From positions 1-64,000 of the forward strand of contig WBUN01000011.1 of assembly GCA_008933705.1 (NCBI GenBank): a stretch of 64,000 nucleotides of DNA. The letters are read 5' to 3'. The notes beneath the pieces were generated by a model. The model searched no databases. It was not told where the DNA came from and was given only the letters and a program-made list of their open reading frames with translations. Positions 47,047 through 56,176 of this stretch are shown one piece after another. Numbering within the stretch: position 1 is the stretch's first letter; every line of letters starts with the position of its first letter. The DNA comes from Hyphomicrobiaceae bacterium. GTDB taxonomy: Bacteria; Pseudomonadota; Alphaproteobacteria; Rhizobiales; Hyphomicrobiaceae. The position numbers were made by a program, and so were the translations under genes.

Positions 47047-48318
47047 TCAGTAAAGGAGATAGCGGGCGCGCCGGACCTTGAACTGCGCGACTTCGTTCTG
47101 CCATGCACTCACGATGGCCGAACCGTCGCTGCCGCCCATGAGGAGGCGATGGAGACGCTTCGTGCCGGCAATGGCGTGCAGCATCTTCAAGTTCGGGAAC
47201 AGCCGCGTCACCCGCTTCGACCGCGCCTCGGCCGCCACGACGCAGAGCACGTGCATTCCGACCTCGAGCGGCTCGATGCGCGCGGCGTCCGTGACGACGA
47301 CCCGCACTCCTTCGATCTTCCGCCCCTCGAAGCGCGGCCGCGTGGCCACGCGCGGGATGGCGTGGGGCGTGAAGACCGCCGTCTCGAACCGCACGCCGGC
47401 AAGCCCGATGGCGTTGAGGTTCGCCACGACGCGCGGCGCCTCGAGCCAGGGCGCGCCGAAAAGCGAGAAAGGAGTCGCTGTGCCGCGCCCCTCGCTGACC
47501 TCGGCCTCGCCGACGATGCCGATGCCGGGGTAGACGAGCGCGGACTCGAATGTGGGAATGTTCGGGCTCGTCGCCACCCAGGCACGCCCGGTCTGCGGCC
47601 AGCGCATGGACCGCTGCCAGCCGTGCATCGCAACGACGCTCAGGTCGAGATCATCGAGGCCTTCCAGCCATCGCTCCTCCTTGATCATGCGCGCGAGCTC
47701 GCCCACGGTCAGACCGTGCACGATGGGGATCGGGTACTGCCCGACAAAGGAGCGCAGCGGCCGCTCGAGAACGAACCCCGAGACGTACTCGCCTCCGAGC
47801 GGATTGGGCCGGTCGAGAACGATGAAAGGGATGCGCGCCGCCGCCGCGCCCTGCATGGCGAGGCCCATGGTCGATATGTAGGTGTAGAAGCGGGCGCCGA
47901 CCTCCTGAATGTCGAAAACCAGGACATCGACGTTGCGCAGCATGGCCGGCGTCGGCTTCCGGCTGGCGCCGTAGAGACTGTAGACGGGGATGCCTGTCTT
48001 CGTGTCGACGCCATCGCGCACGCTTGCGCCGGCCTCCGCGTCGCCGCGAAAGCCGTGCTCCGGCGCGAAGATGGCCGTGAGCCTTACGTTCGGCGTCCGG
48101 CTCAGCAGATCAGCCAGATGCTCGCCGCCAACGCGTCCGGTCTGATTGGTGATGAGGCCGACCCGCTTGCCGGCAAGGGCGGCGAAGCCCGAGGCGGCGA
48201 GCACATCGGCGCCGGTCGCGACCGGACTGGATCGGGCAGGCGTTCGGCTCAATGACGAATGGGCCATGGCCAGGCTGCACACGATCGCGAGAAGGAATGC
48301 ACAGGCAGTGCGGGTCAT
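47047..48318 (-). CDS. DUF1343 / NamZ-like exo-beta-N-acetylmuramidase
   Basis: Signal peptide; GKRVGLITNQTGRVGG; IFAPEHGFRGDAEAG; DVLVFDIQEVGARFYTYISTM; VLDRPNPLGG. Confidence 0.92.
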   Translation of the reverse strand: MTRTACAFLLAIVCSLAMAHSSLSRTPARSSPVATGADVLAASGFAALAGKRVGLITNQTGRVGGEHLADLLSRTPNVRLTAIFAPEHGFRGDAEAGASVRDGVDTKTGIPVYSLYGASRKPTPAMLRNVDVLVFDIQEVGARFYTYISTMGLAMQGAAAARIPFIVLDRPNPLGGEYVSGFVLERPLRSFVGQYPIPIVHGLTVGELARMIKEERWLEGLDDLDLSVVAMHGWQRSMRWPQTGRAWVATSPNIPTFESALVYPGIGIVGEAEVSEGRGTATPFSLFGAPWLEAPRVVANLNAIGLAGVRFETAVFTPHAIPRVATRPRFEGRKIEGVRVVVTDAARIEPLEVGMHVLCVVAAEARSKRVTRLFPNLKMLHAIAGTKRLHRLLMGGSDGSAIVSAWQNEVAQFKVRRARYLLY

Positions 48319-48389
48319 CAGTATGCGGGCGGGATGGGGCACGCTCAGCCACGCCGACGCGTGATGCCCCAAATGGCCAGCCCGCCTGC

Positions 48390-48584
48390 TCAGCGCATGC
48401 GGCCGGTGATGGCGCGCACGATAATGCGGCCGAGGCTGGCGGCGATGGCGCGGATGAAGGATTTCATCGCCGCCTCGCCGACGCTCTGGCGCTGATAGCC
48501 GCGACGCGGCGTCGGCGATGCGTAGTTGTAGTCCTCCCGCTGTGCGGGTGCGCTAGAATTGCGGTCGTCGGCTCTGTTCGCCAT
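48390..48584 (-). CDS. 64-aa protein resembling the C-terminal tail of the upstream HerA-like ATPase
   Basis: MANRADDRNSSAPAQREDYNYASPTPRRGYQRQSVGEAAMKSFIRAIAASLGRIIVRAITGRMR; AGGAGA overlaps the upstream TAG; 16/32 identity with the HerA tail. Confidence 0.75.
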   Translation of the reverse strand: MANRADDRNSSAPAQREDYNYASPTPRRGYQRQSVGEAAMKSFIRAIAASLGRIIVRAITGRMR

Positions 48585-48594
48585 GGTCCGTCTC

Positions 48595-50058
48595 CTATCG
48601 CCGCCCGCCCAGAATGGCCTTGACAATGGCGGTGCCGAGGCTGCTCGCCACCGAGCGCATGATCGACTTGGTGAAGGTCTCGCCCAATCCCTGGCGACGG
48701 CCGGTGCCGTTGCCCATCAGAATGCTGCCCCAGCCCTCGGACTGGCTGGCCTGGGTGCTCGCCTTCTTCTGCAGCATCTCGTAGGCGGAGTCCCGATCCA
48801 TCACCTCCTCGTACTTGCCGTAGACGGGGCTCGCCTCGATCTTGGCCTTGCGCTCGGACTCGTTGACGGGCCCGATGCGCGCCGAGGGCGGGCGGATCAG
48901 CGTGCGCTGCACGATCGAGGGCTCGCCGCCCTTGTGCAGCACGGAGACCAGCGCCTCGCCGACCTTGAGCTCCTGGATCACACGCTCGGTGTCGATCTCC
49001 GGGTTCGGCCGGAAGGTCTCGGCCGCGGCACGGATGCCCTTCTGCTCGATGGGCGTGAAGGCGCGCAGTGCATGCTGGATGCGGTTGCCGAGCTGGGCGG
49101 AGACGGAGTTGGGGACGTCGCGCGGGTTCTGTGTGACGTAGTAGACGCCGACCCCCTTGGAGCGGATGAGGCGCGTCACGCGCTCCACCTGCTCGAGCAG
49201 CGCCTTGGGCGCCTCGTTGAACAGCAGATGCGCCTCGTCGAAGAAGAAGACGAGCTTCGGCTTCGGCGGATCGCCGAGCTCGGGCAGCTTGTCGAAGAGC
49301 TGGGCCAGCATCCACAGCAGGAACGTGCCGTAGAGCCGCGGGGTCTTCATCAGCCTGTCGGCGGCGAGAATGTTGATATAGCCGCGGCCGTCCGGCGCGG
49401 TCTTCATGAAGTCCTTGATGTCGAGCGACGGCTCGCCGAAGAAATTGTTGGCACCCTGCTCCTCGAGCACGAGCAGGCGCCGCTGGATGGCACCGACCGA
49501 GATGGCGGCAACGTTGCCGTACTTGGTCATCAGGGACTTGCCGCGCTGGCCGATGTCGTTGGCCATCGAGCGCAAGTCCTTGAGATCGAGGAGCGGCAGG
49601 CCCTCGTCGGCGGCCACGCGGAACATGATGTTGAGAACACCCTCCTGAGTCTCGTTGAGCTCCAGGAGGCGCGACAGCAGAAGGGGGCCCATCTCCTGCA
49701 CCGTCGCGCGGATGGGATGGCCCATCTCGCCGAACAGGTCCCAGTACATGGTCGGGTAGGCGGTGTTGGACCAGTCGTCGAGCCCGATCTCCTTGGCGCG
49801 CTTGGCAAGCCCCTCTTTCGGCTCACCCATGGCCGACACACCCGAGAGATCGCCCTTGATGTCGGCGGCGAAGACCGGCACGCCGGCATCCGAGAAGCCC
49901 TCGGCCATCACCTGCAGCGAGACGGTCTTGCCGGTGCCGGTGGCGCCGGTGACGAGGCCGTGCCGGTTGGCGAGCTTGAGCTCCAGGTACTCGGCGCCCG
50001 CGCCGCTGCGCCCGAGGAAGATCTTGCCCTCTTGCATCAGCGCTTCGCTCTTCACCAT
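48595..50058 (-). CDS. HerA-like ATPase (DUF853/YjgR family)
   Basis: LVTGATGTGKTVSLQVMAEGFSDAGVPVFAADIKGDLSG; KLVFFFDEAHLLF Walker B. Confidence 0.93.
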   Translation of the reverse strand: MVKSEALMQEGKIFLGRSGAGAEYLELKLANRHGLVTGATGTGKTVSLQVMAEGFSDAGVPVFAADIKGDLSGVSAMGEPKEGLAKRAKEIGLDDWSNTAYPTMYWDLFGEMGHPIRATVQEMGPLLLSRLLELNETQEGVLNIMFRVAADEGLPLLDLKDLRSMANDIGQRGKSLMTKYGNVAAISVGAIQRRLLVLEEQGANNFFGEPSLDIKDFMKTAPDGRGYINILAADRLMKTPRLYGTFLLWMLAQLFDKLPELGDPPKPKLVFFFDEAHLLFNEAPKALLEQVERVTRLIRSKGVGVYYVTQNPRDVPNSVSAQLGNRIQHALRAFTPIEQKGIRAAAETFRPNPEIDTERVIQELKVGEALVSVLHKGGEPSIVQRTLIRPPSARIGPVNESERKAKIEASPVYGKYEEVMDRDSAYEMLQKKASTQASQSEGWGSILMGNGTGRRQGLGETFTKSIMRSVASSLGTAIVKAILGGRR

Positions 50059-50270
50059 GGCGTGCTCCTTGCGGGGAGGGGCGACTCAAGGTCGCCCGTT
50101 GCCTGCCCTGATTACATGCCGGCCCAGTCTTGGCAATGGACGGTTGCATGTCCATCGTGGGGATAACTGATGCCGGTTCATGCTGCAATATTGGGCATTG
50201 GAAAGGCAGCGGAATGGGCTACCAATGGCGGGAACGCCAGCCCTCGAGGGCGCCGAAAACGAGACGGATC

Positions 50271-52145
50271 ATGACTGGACCCGATGTGCCGCTGGCTGCC
50301 GGCTTCGAGCAGCCCTCCCGCGAGGCGTGGCTGAAGCTGGTCGAAAAGGTGCTCAAGGGCGCCGATTTCGAGAAGCGGCTGGTGTCGCGCACGGCCGACG
50401 GGCTGGCCGTTGAGCCGCTCTATACCCGCCAAGATACCGGCCAAGACGCGACGCCCGCGCCGCTGCCGGCCGGGCGGACCGGGGCCCGCGCGTGGGATAT
50501 CCGTCAGCGTCACGCCGAGCCCGATGCGGTGCTCGCCAACAAGGCCATCCTGGAGGATCTGGAGGGCGGCGTCACATCGCTCCTCCTGCAGATCAAGGCG
50601 CCGGGGCAGACCGGCATCTCCTACCGCGCGAAGCCCCTGTCCACGGCGCTCAAGGGGGTGTTCCTCAATGCCTGCACGATCGCACTCGATGCCCGCGAGA
50701 ACACCATGGACGCCGCGGGCAGCCTGATCGAGATCTGGCGCGAGGGCAGTATCGGCGAGAATGTGCGCCGCGGCGCCTTCAACTTCGACCCGCTCGGCGT
50801 GCTGGCCGAGACGGGCACGCTCTACCATCCAGCCGGCCGCTCATGCGAGATCGCGGCCGAGCTTGCCAACAGCTGCCGCAGCATGCCGCACGTGAGCGCG
50901 CTGCTGGCCGACGGGCGCCCCTATCACGAGGCCGGCGCCAGCGAGGCGCAGGAGCTGGCGGCAATGCTCGCCACGCTGGTCGCCTACCTGCGCGCCTGCG
51001 AGACGGCGGGGCTCAGGCCGCGATTTGCGCTGGCCAAGATCGCGCTAGGCCTTGCGGCCGATGCCGACCTGTTCCTCACCATCGCCAAGCTGCGCGCGGC
51101 GCGATTGCTGGTGGCGCGCGTGGCGGACGCCTGCGGCGCCGGCACCGCCGCGGAGAGCATGCATCTGACGGCCACCACCTCCGAGCGCATGATGGCCAGG
51201 CGCGATCCGTGGGTGAACATGCTGCGCACCACGGCGGCCTGCGCGGGTGCCGCATTCGGCGGCGCCGACGCCATCACCGTGCTGCCCTTCACGTGGGCGC
51301 TCGGCCAGCCCGATGCGTTCGCGCGCCGCATCGCACGCAACACGCACCTGGTGTTGCAGGAGGAGAGCGCGCTCGGCCGCGTGGCCGATCCGGCCGCCGG
51401 CTCCTGGTTCGTCGAGAAGCTGACGCAGGACCTGGCGCAGAAGGCGTGGTCGCTGTTCCAGGAGATCGAGGCCAAGGGCGGCATGGCGCGCGCGCTCGAA
51501 ACCGAATTCATCCAGGCCCAGATCGGCAAGGTCGCCGAGGCCCGCGCCAGGAGCATCACCACCGGCCGGCTGGAGCTGACCGGCGTGTCGGCGTTTCCCA
51601 TGCTGGCCGACGACGGCGTCAAGGCCGAGCCGCATCCCGTGCCCGACCCGGTGGTGAAAGGCGCCACGTCGGTGGCGCCGCTGACACCCCGCCGCCTCGC
51701 CGAGCCGTTCGAGCGCCTGCGCGACGCCTCCGATGCCCATCTTGCCAGGACCGGCCGGCGCCCGCAGGTGTTCGTCGCCACGCTCGGCGAACTGTCCGAA
51801 TTCAACACGCGCGCGACGTGGACGACCAACTTCCTGGCTGCCGGCGGCATCGAGGCGATCGTGGGCGAGGGTGCTCACAACTCTGCGGACGCCGGCAAGG
51901 CGTTTGCCGAGAGCGGTGCGCCGATCGCCTGCCTCTGCTCGTCCGACAAGATCTACGCAGAGCTGGGGGAAGCGACTGCGGGCGTGCTGAAGGCCGCGGG
52001 GGCCCGGCAGGTGCTGCTCGCCGGGCGTCCGAGAGAGCAGGAAGCCGCACTGAAGGCGGCCGGCGTCGATGGATTCGTGCATGCAGGCTGCGATGCCGTG
52101 CAAACGCTGACCGGGCTGCACCGCGCGTTGAACGTAGGGGAGTGA
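50271..52145 (+). CDS. mutA: methylmalonyl-CoA mutase small (beta) subunit
   Basis: TRQD…WDIRQRHAEPD; TTSERMMARRDPWVNMLRTTAACAGAAFGGADAITVLPF; C-terminal B12-type domain without DxHxxG. Confidence 0.9.
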   Translation: MTGPDVPLAAGFEQPSREAWLKLVEKVLKGADFEKRLVSRTADGLAVEPLYTRQDTGQDATPAPLPAGRTGARAWDIRQRHAEPDAVLANKAILEDLEGGVTSLLLQIKAPGQTGISYRAKPLSTALKGVFLNACTIALDARENTMDAAGSLIEIWREGSIGENVRRGAFNFDPLGVLAETGTLYHPAGRSCEIAAELANSCRSMPHVSALLADGRPYHEAGASEAQELAAMLATLVAYLRACETAGLRPRFALAKIALGLAADADLFLTIAKLRAARLLVARVADACGAGTAAESMHLTATTSERMMARRDPWVNMLRTTAACAGAAFGGADAITVLPFTWALGQPDAFARRIARNTHLVLQEESALGRVADPAAGSWFVEKLTQDLAQKAWSLFQEIEAKGGMARALETEFIQAQIGKVAEARARSITTGRLELTGVSAFPMLADDGVKAEPHPVPDPVVKGATSVAPLTPRRLAEPFERLRDASDAHLARTGRRPQVFVATLGELSEFNTRATWTTNFLAAGGIEAIVGEGAHNSADAGKAFAESGAPIACLCSSDKIYAELGEATAGVLKAAGARQVLLAGRPREQEAALKAAGVDGFVHAGCDAVQTLTGLHRALNVGE

Positions 52146-52146
52146 C

Positions 52147-52509
52147 TCAAAGGGTCGCGGTCGGCTTGTGTGCCGCCTGGCTGTCCGCCGGCGCCTGGTC
52201 ACGCCGCTCGGTCATGCCGTAGTCGCGCACCACCGTTGCGACGCGCAACCGGTAGTCGCGGAAGACGCCGCTGCGGCCCGCGCTCTGGACCGCCCGATGC
52301 TGCGTGTGCCGGCGCCAGTTGGCGACCGCCTCCTCGTCGCGCCACATCGACAGCGACAGCATCTTGTCGGGATCGGTGAGGCTCTGGAAACGCTCCACCG
52401 AGATGAAGCCTTCGATCTTCTCCAGCTCCGGTCGCAGACGCGCCGCGTAGTCGAGGTAGGAGTCCCGGCGGCCGTCTGCGGGCCACACCTCGAAGATGAC
52501 CGCAATCAT
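52147..52509 (-). CDS. antibiotic biosynthesis monooxygenase (ABM) family protein
   Basis: MIAVIFEVWPADGRRDSYLDYAARLRPELEKIEGFISVERFQSLTDPDKMLSLSMWRDEEAVANWRRHTQHR. Confidence 0.85.
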   Translation of the reverse strand: MIAVIFEVWPADGRRDSYLDYAARLRPELEKIEGFISVERFQSLTDPDKMLSLSMWRDEEAVANWRRHTQHRAVQSAGRSGVFRDYRLRVATVVRDYGMTERRDQAPADSQAAHKPTATL

Positions 52510-52636
52510 GTTTCCGATCCCTGCTGTGCTGTGTTCTGCCTTGGTGACGCGAGTGGAGCGACAGATTGCCTGCTCCGTCAAGCGCGGCGCCTTGTGCCAT
52601 TCGCCGGACAGGAGACGGCTCGCTCCCCGTCCCACG

Positions 52637-53347
52637 TCACGCGCCGAGATAGGCGCTCTTGACGTGCGGGTTGTCGAGCAGCTCGGCGCCGGTGCCGGTG
52701 AGCGTGACGCGCCCCTGCTCCAGGACGTAGGAGCGGTCCGACAGCTCGAGCGCGGCAAAGGCGTTCTGCTCGACCATGACGACGGTGACGCCCTGGCTGC
52801 GGATCTCCTTGATGATCTCGAAGGTGCGCTCGACGAGGTTGGGCGCCAGCCCCAGCGACGGCTCATCGAACAGCACGAGCTTCGGCGACGACATCAGCGC
52901 GCGCGAGATGGCAAGCATCTGCTGCTCGCCGCCCGACAGCGTGCCGGCCGCCTGATCGCGACGCTCGTAGAGGATCGGGAAACGCTCGAACAGGCGCCGC
53001 ATGTCGGCGGCGACCTGGTCGGCGTCGGAGCGCAGGTAGCAGCCCATCTCCAGGTTCTCGCGCACCGTCATGTAGGGGAATACGCGCCGGCCCTCGGGAC
53101 AATGGGCGATGCCGAGCTGCAGGATGCGCCTGGCGCTCGCCCGCGTGATGTCCTCGCCCTGGAAGGTGATGCGGCCGGAGGCGGCGGGCAGCACGCCGGA
53201 GATCGCCTTCAGGGTGGTGGTCTTGCCCGCACCGTTGGCGCCGATCAGCGTGACGAGCTCGCCCGCGCGCACGTCGATCGACAGCTCGCGCACGGCGGCG
53301 ACCTTGCCGTAGCGGCAGACGAGGCCTTCAACCTTGAGCACGGGCAT
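52637..53347 (-). CDS. livF: branched-chain amino acid-type ABC transporter ATP-binding protein
   Basis: GANGAGKTT Walker A, LSGGEQQMLAISRALM, LFDEPSLGLAP. Confidence 0.94.
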   Translation of the reverse strand: MPVLKVEGLVCRYGKVAAVRELSIDVRAGELVTLIGANGAGKTTTLKAISGVLPAASGRITFQGEDITRASARRILQLGIAHCPEGRRVFPYMTVRENLEMGCYLRSDADQVAADMRRLFERFPILYERRDQAAGTLSGGEQQMLAISRALMSSPKLVLFDEPSLGLAPNLVERTFEIIKEIRSQGVTVVMVEQNAFAALELSDRSYVLEQGRVTLTGTGAELLDNPHVKSAYLGA

Positions 53348-54113
53348 ACCTCTCGCCGAGATAGGCGCGCACCACCTCCGGGTTGCGCTGGATCTCCGCC
53401 GGCGAGCCGCTGGCGATGATCCTGCCGTAGTTGAGACAGATGATGCGGTCGGACACGCCCATCACCATCTTCATGTCGTGCTCGACCAGAAACACGGTGA
53501 TGCCGAGCCCGCGAATCTGCGCCAACAACTTCATGAAGCTCGCTGTCTCGGCCGGGTTCATGCCGGATACCGGCTCGTCGAGCAGCAGCAGCCTGGGCTT
53601 GGCGGCCAACGCGACGGCCACTTCAAGCAGCCGCAGCTCGCCGTAGGGCAGCGACGAGGCGACCTCACCGGCCCGTGCATCGAGGCCGACGAAACGCAGG
53701 ATGGCGCGCGCCTCTTCGGCGAGCTGTCTTTCCTCGCGCGCCACGGAGGGGAGGCCGAGAAGGATGGCAATCGGGCGCTGCCTGGAGCGCAGGTGCAGCC
53801 CGATCAGAACGTTATCGAGAACGGTCTGGCCGGTGAAGACGCTGGTCTTCTGGAAGGTGCGTACCACGCCGAGGGTCGCGATCTCGTTGGGCTTGAGGCC
53901 GATGAGCGAGGTGCCGCGGTAGACGATGGACCCGCCCGCGGCCGCGACGTAGCCGGTGATGGCGTTGAAGGCTGAGGTCTTGCCGGCGCCGTTGGGGCCG
54001 ATGAGTGAGAGCACCTCGCCCTCCTTGACCTCGAAGCTCATGCTCTCCACCGCTGTCAGGCCGCCGAAGCGGATGGAAAGGCCCTCCACGGTCAGCTCGG
54101 TTGCGGCGGTCAT
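53328..54113 (-). CDS. livG: branched-chain amino acid-type ABC transporter ATP-binding protein
   Basis: GPNGAGKTSAFNAITGY, LLLLDEPVSGMNPAE, VEHDMKMVM. Confidence 0.94.
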   Translation of the reverse strand: MTAATELTVEGLSIRFGGLTAVESMSFEVKEGEVLSLIGPNGAGKTSAFNAITGYVAAAGGSIVYRGTSLIGLKPNEIATLGVVRTFQKTSVFTGQTVLDNVLIGLHLRSRQRPIAILLGLPSVAREERQLAEEARAILRFVGLDARAGEVASSLPYGELRLLEVAVALAAKPRLLLLDEPVSGMNPAETASFMKLLAQIRGLGITVFLVEHDMKMVMGVSDRIICLNYGRIIASGSPAEIQRNPEVVRAYLGERYARAQG

Positions 54114-55144
54114 CGGGCGGGCTCGATGCTGGCGGGCGGGGCCGCGGCCGTGGCGGGCTCATGGTGCCGCCGCCGCCAGTTGCGCACGGCCGGCACGATG
54201 CCCTCGGGCAGGAAGTAGACGACCAGCACCATCAGCACGCCGTAGATCACCCACTGCACCTCGGGCTTGATCTCGGCCGCGCGCAGGATCTCGGGCAGCA
54301 GGCCGAAGATCAGGCCGCCGACGACCGGGCCGGCCAGCGTACCCTTGCCGCCGGTCACCACCATGATGACCATGGTCACGGTGTAGATGAACAGGAAGAC
54401 GTCGGGATCGACGATGCGCACGTAGTGCGCGTAGATCGCCCCGGCGGCGCCGGCCATGGCGGCGGAGACCATGGTCGCCAGCACCAGATACTTCGTGACA
54501 TCGACGCCGACAGAGGTGGCGAGCGGCTCGTTCTCGCGCAGCGCGATCATGGCGCGGCCGGCGCGCGACTGCACCAGCCGGCGGATGAGGATGTAGGAGA
54601 GCACGGCCACGACGAGCACGAGGTAGTAGTTGGCAGGCTTCCTGAGGAACGACAGCTCGAACAGCTCGGGCGTGCCGAGCCGCAGCGCCGGAATGTTGTT
54701 GAGCGCCATCGGCCCTTGCGTCAGCTCGACCCAGTTCAGCGCCACCAGGCGGATCACCTCGGCGAAGCTGACCGTGACGATGACGAAATAGGCGCCGCGC
54801 ACCTTGAACGAGATGCGGCCGATCACCCAGCCGCACAGACCCGCAATCGTCACCGCGCACAGCATGCCGAGCCAGACCGGCTTGGGCTCCATCTTCACCA
54901 GAACGCCGGGCAGCAGATGTGCCTCGAAGCCGAGCGAGGCGAGACTCGAGACGTAGGCGCCGATGCCGAAGAAGGCGACATGGCCGAGGCTGAGCTGGCC
55001 GGTGTAGCCGAGCAGCAGATTGAGGCTCATGGCGGCGATGATGAAGATCCCCGTCATGATCAGCACGTGCAGCACGTAGAGATCGCTCATCCACAGCGGG
55101 ATGGAGAACAGGAAGGCCAGCCATGCGAGCGTGACAAGACGCAT
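54110..55144 (-). CDS. livM: branched-chain amino acid-type ABC transporter permease
   Basis: LNLLLGYTGQLSLGHVAFFGIGAY; multi-TM; 4-bp overlap with livG. Confidence 0.94.
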   Translation of the reverse strand: MRLVTLAWLAFLFSIPLWMSDLYVLHVLIMTGIFIIAAMSLNLLLGYTGQLSLGHVAFFGIGAYVSSLASLGFEAHLLPGVLVKMEPKPVWLGMLCAVTIAGLCGWVIGRISFKVRGAYFVIVTVSFAEVIRLVALNWVELTQGPMALNNIPALRLGTPELFELSFLRKPANYYLVLVVAVLSYILIRRLVQSRAGRAMIALRENEPLATSVGVDVTKYLVLATMVSAAMAGAAGAIYAHYVRIVDPDVFLFIYTVTMVIMVVTGGKGTLAGPVVGGLIFGLLPEILRAAEIKPEVQWVIYGVLMVLVVYFLPEGIVPAVRNWRRRHHEPATAAAPPASIEPAR

Positions 55145-56016
55145 CAGCCGATCCGCTCCTTCTGCGCGAACAGGCCGGTCGGCTTGACCAGCAGGATGAT
55201 GATGATCAGCAGGAAGCCCATGGCATCGCGGTAGCCCGACGACACGTAGCCGGCACCCAGCTCCTCCATGAAGGCGAGAATGAAGCCGCCGATGGTGGCA
55301 CCGGGAATGCTGCCGAGACCGCCGAGAATGACGATGGCGAAGGCCTTGAGCGAGGCCAGATCGCCCATCGTCGGATAGACGACGAAGACGGGGCCGAGCA
55401 GCGCGCCGGCCGCCGCGGCAAGGCCCGATCCCAGCGCGAAGGTCGCCGTGTAGATCGAGTTGATCTGCACGCCCATCAGCGCCGCGGTCTCGCGATCCTG
55501 GAAGGTGGCGCGCATGGCCTTGCCGAGCTTGGTGCGGTTGATAAGGGCATAGGTGGCGGCGATCAGCGCCAGCGCCACCACGAACACGAACAGGCGGTTC
55601 CAGGACACCGACACGGGGCCCAGCACCAGCGGGGAAGCGGGGAATGGACTATCGATCGATTTGGCCACACCCGACCAGGAGAGCTGCTCGATGTTCTGCA
55701 GCGCAATCCAGGCGCCGATCATCACCAGCATGGTCGTGTCGATGTCGGCACCGCGCAGGCGCCTGAGCAGCAGGAACTCGATGGCCGCGCCGAGCAGCAC
55801 GCCGAGCAGGATCGCGAGCGGCAGGGCAACGAAGAAGTTCACCCCCGACACCATCACCCACATGTACATGGCGTACGCGCCGAAGCTGTAGAGCTCGCCA
55901 TGCGTGAAGTTGACCACCCGCATGATGCCGAAGATCAGCGTCAGGCCGATGCCCAGCAGCGCGTAGGTGCCGCCGAGGATGAGCGCATTGAGGCAGTGCT
56001 GGAGGAGCTGTTCCAC
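55144..56016 (-). CDS. livH: branched-chain amino acid-type ABC transporter permease
   Basis: GTG start VEQLLQHCLNALILGGTYALLGIGLTLIFGIMRVVNFTHGELY. Confidence 0.93.
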   Translation of the reverse strand: MEQLLQHCLNALILGGTYALLGIGLTLIFGIMRVVNFTHGELYSFGAYAMYMWVMVSGVNFFVALPLAILLGVLLGAAIEFLLLRRLRGADIDTTMLVMIGAWIALQNIEQLSWSGVAKSIDSPFPASPLVLGPVSVSWNRLFVFVVALALIAATYALINRTKLGKAMRATFQDRETAALMGVQINSIYTATFALGSGLAAAAGALLGPVFVVYPTMGDLASLKAFAIVILGGLGSIPGATIGGFILAFMEELGAGYVSSGYRDAMGFLLIIIILLVKPTGLFAQKERIG

Positions 56017-56140
56017 GGAGCGCTTGAGATCGAATGACGGTGCGGCGTTCTCCCTACCCCCCGCACATCTGAGATGCGTGAAGATGGGACCGGCGTAAGC
56101 AGGCTGCGCGCCGCGGCGCAGCCCGCCAACCTCAGTCGAG

Positions 56141-56166
56141 CCCTCTCCCCGCAAGCGGGGAGAGGG
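56141..56166. repeat. intercistronic palindrome between livK and livH
   Basis: CCCTCTCCCCGC AA GCGGGGAGAGGG, perfect 12-bp arms. Confidence 0.85.
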
Positions 56167-56176
56167 AATGAGAGGA

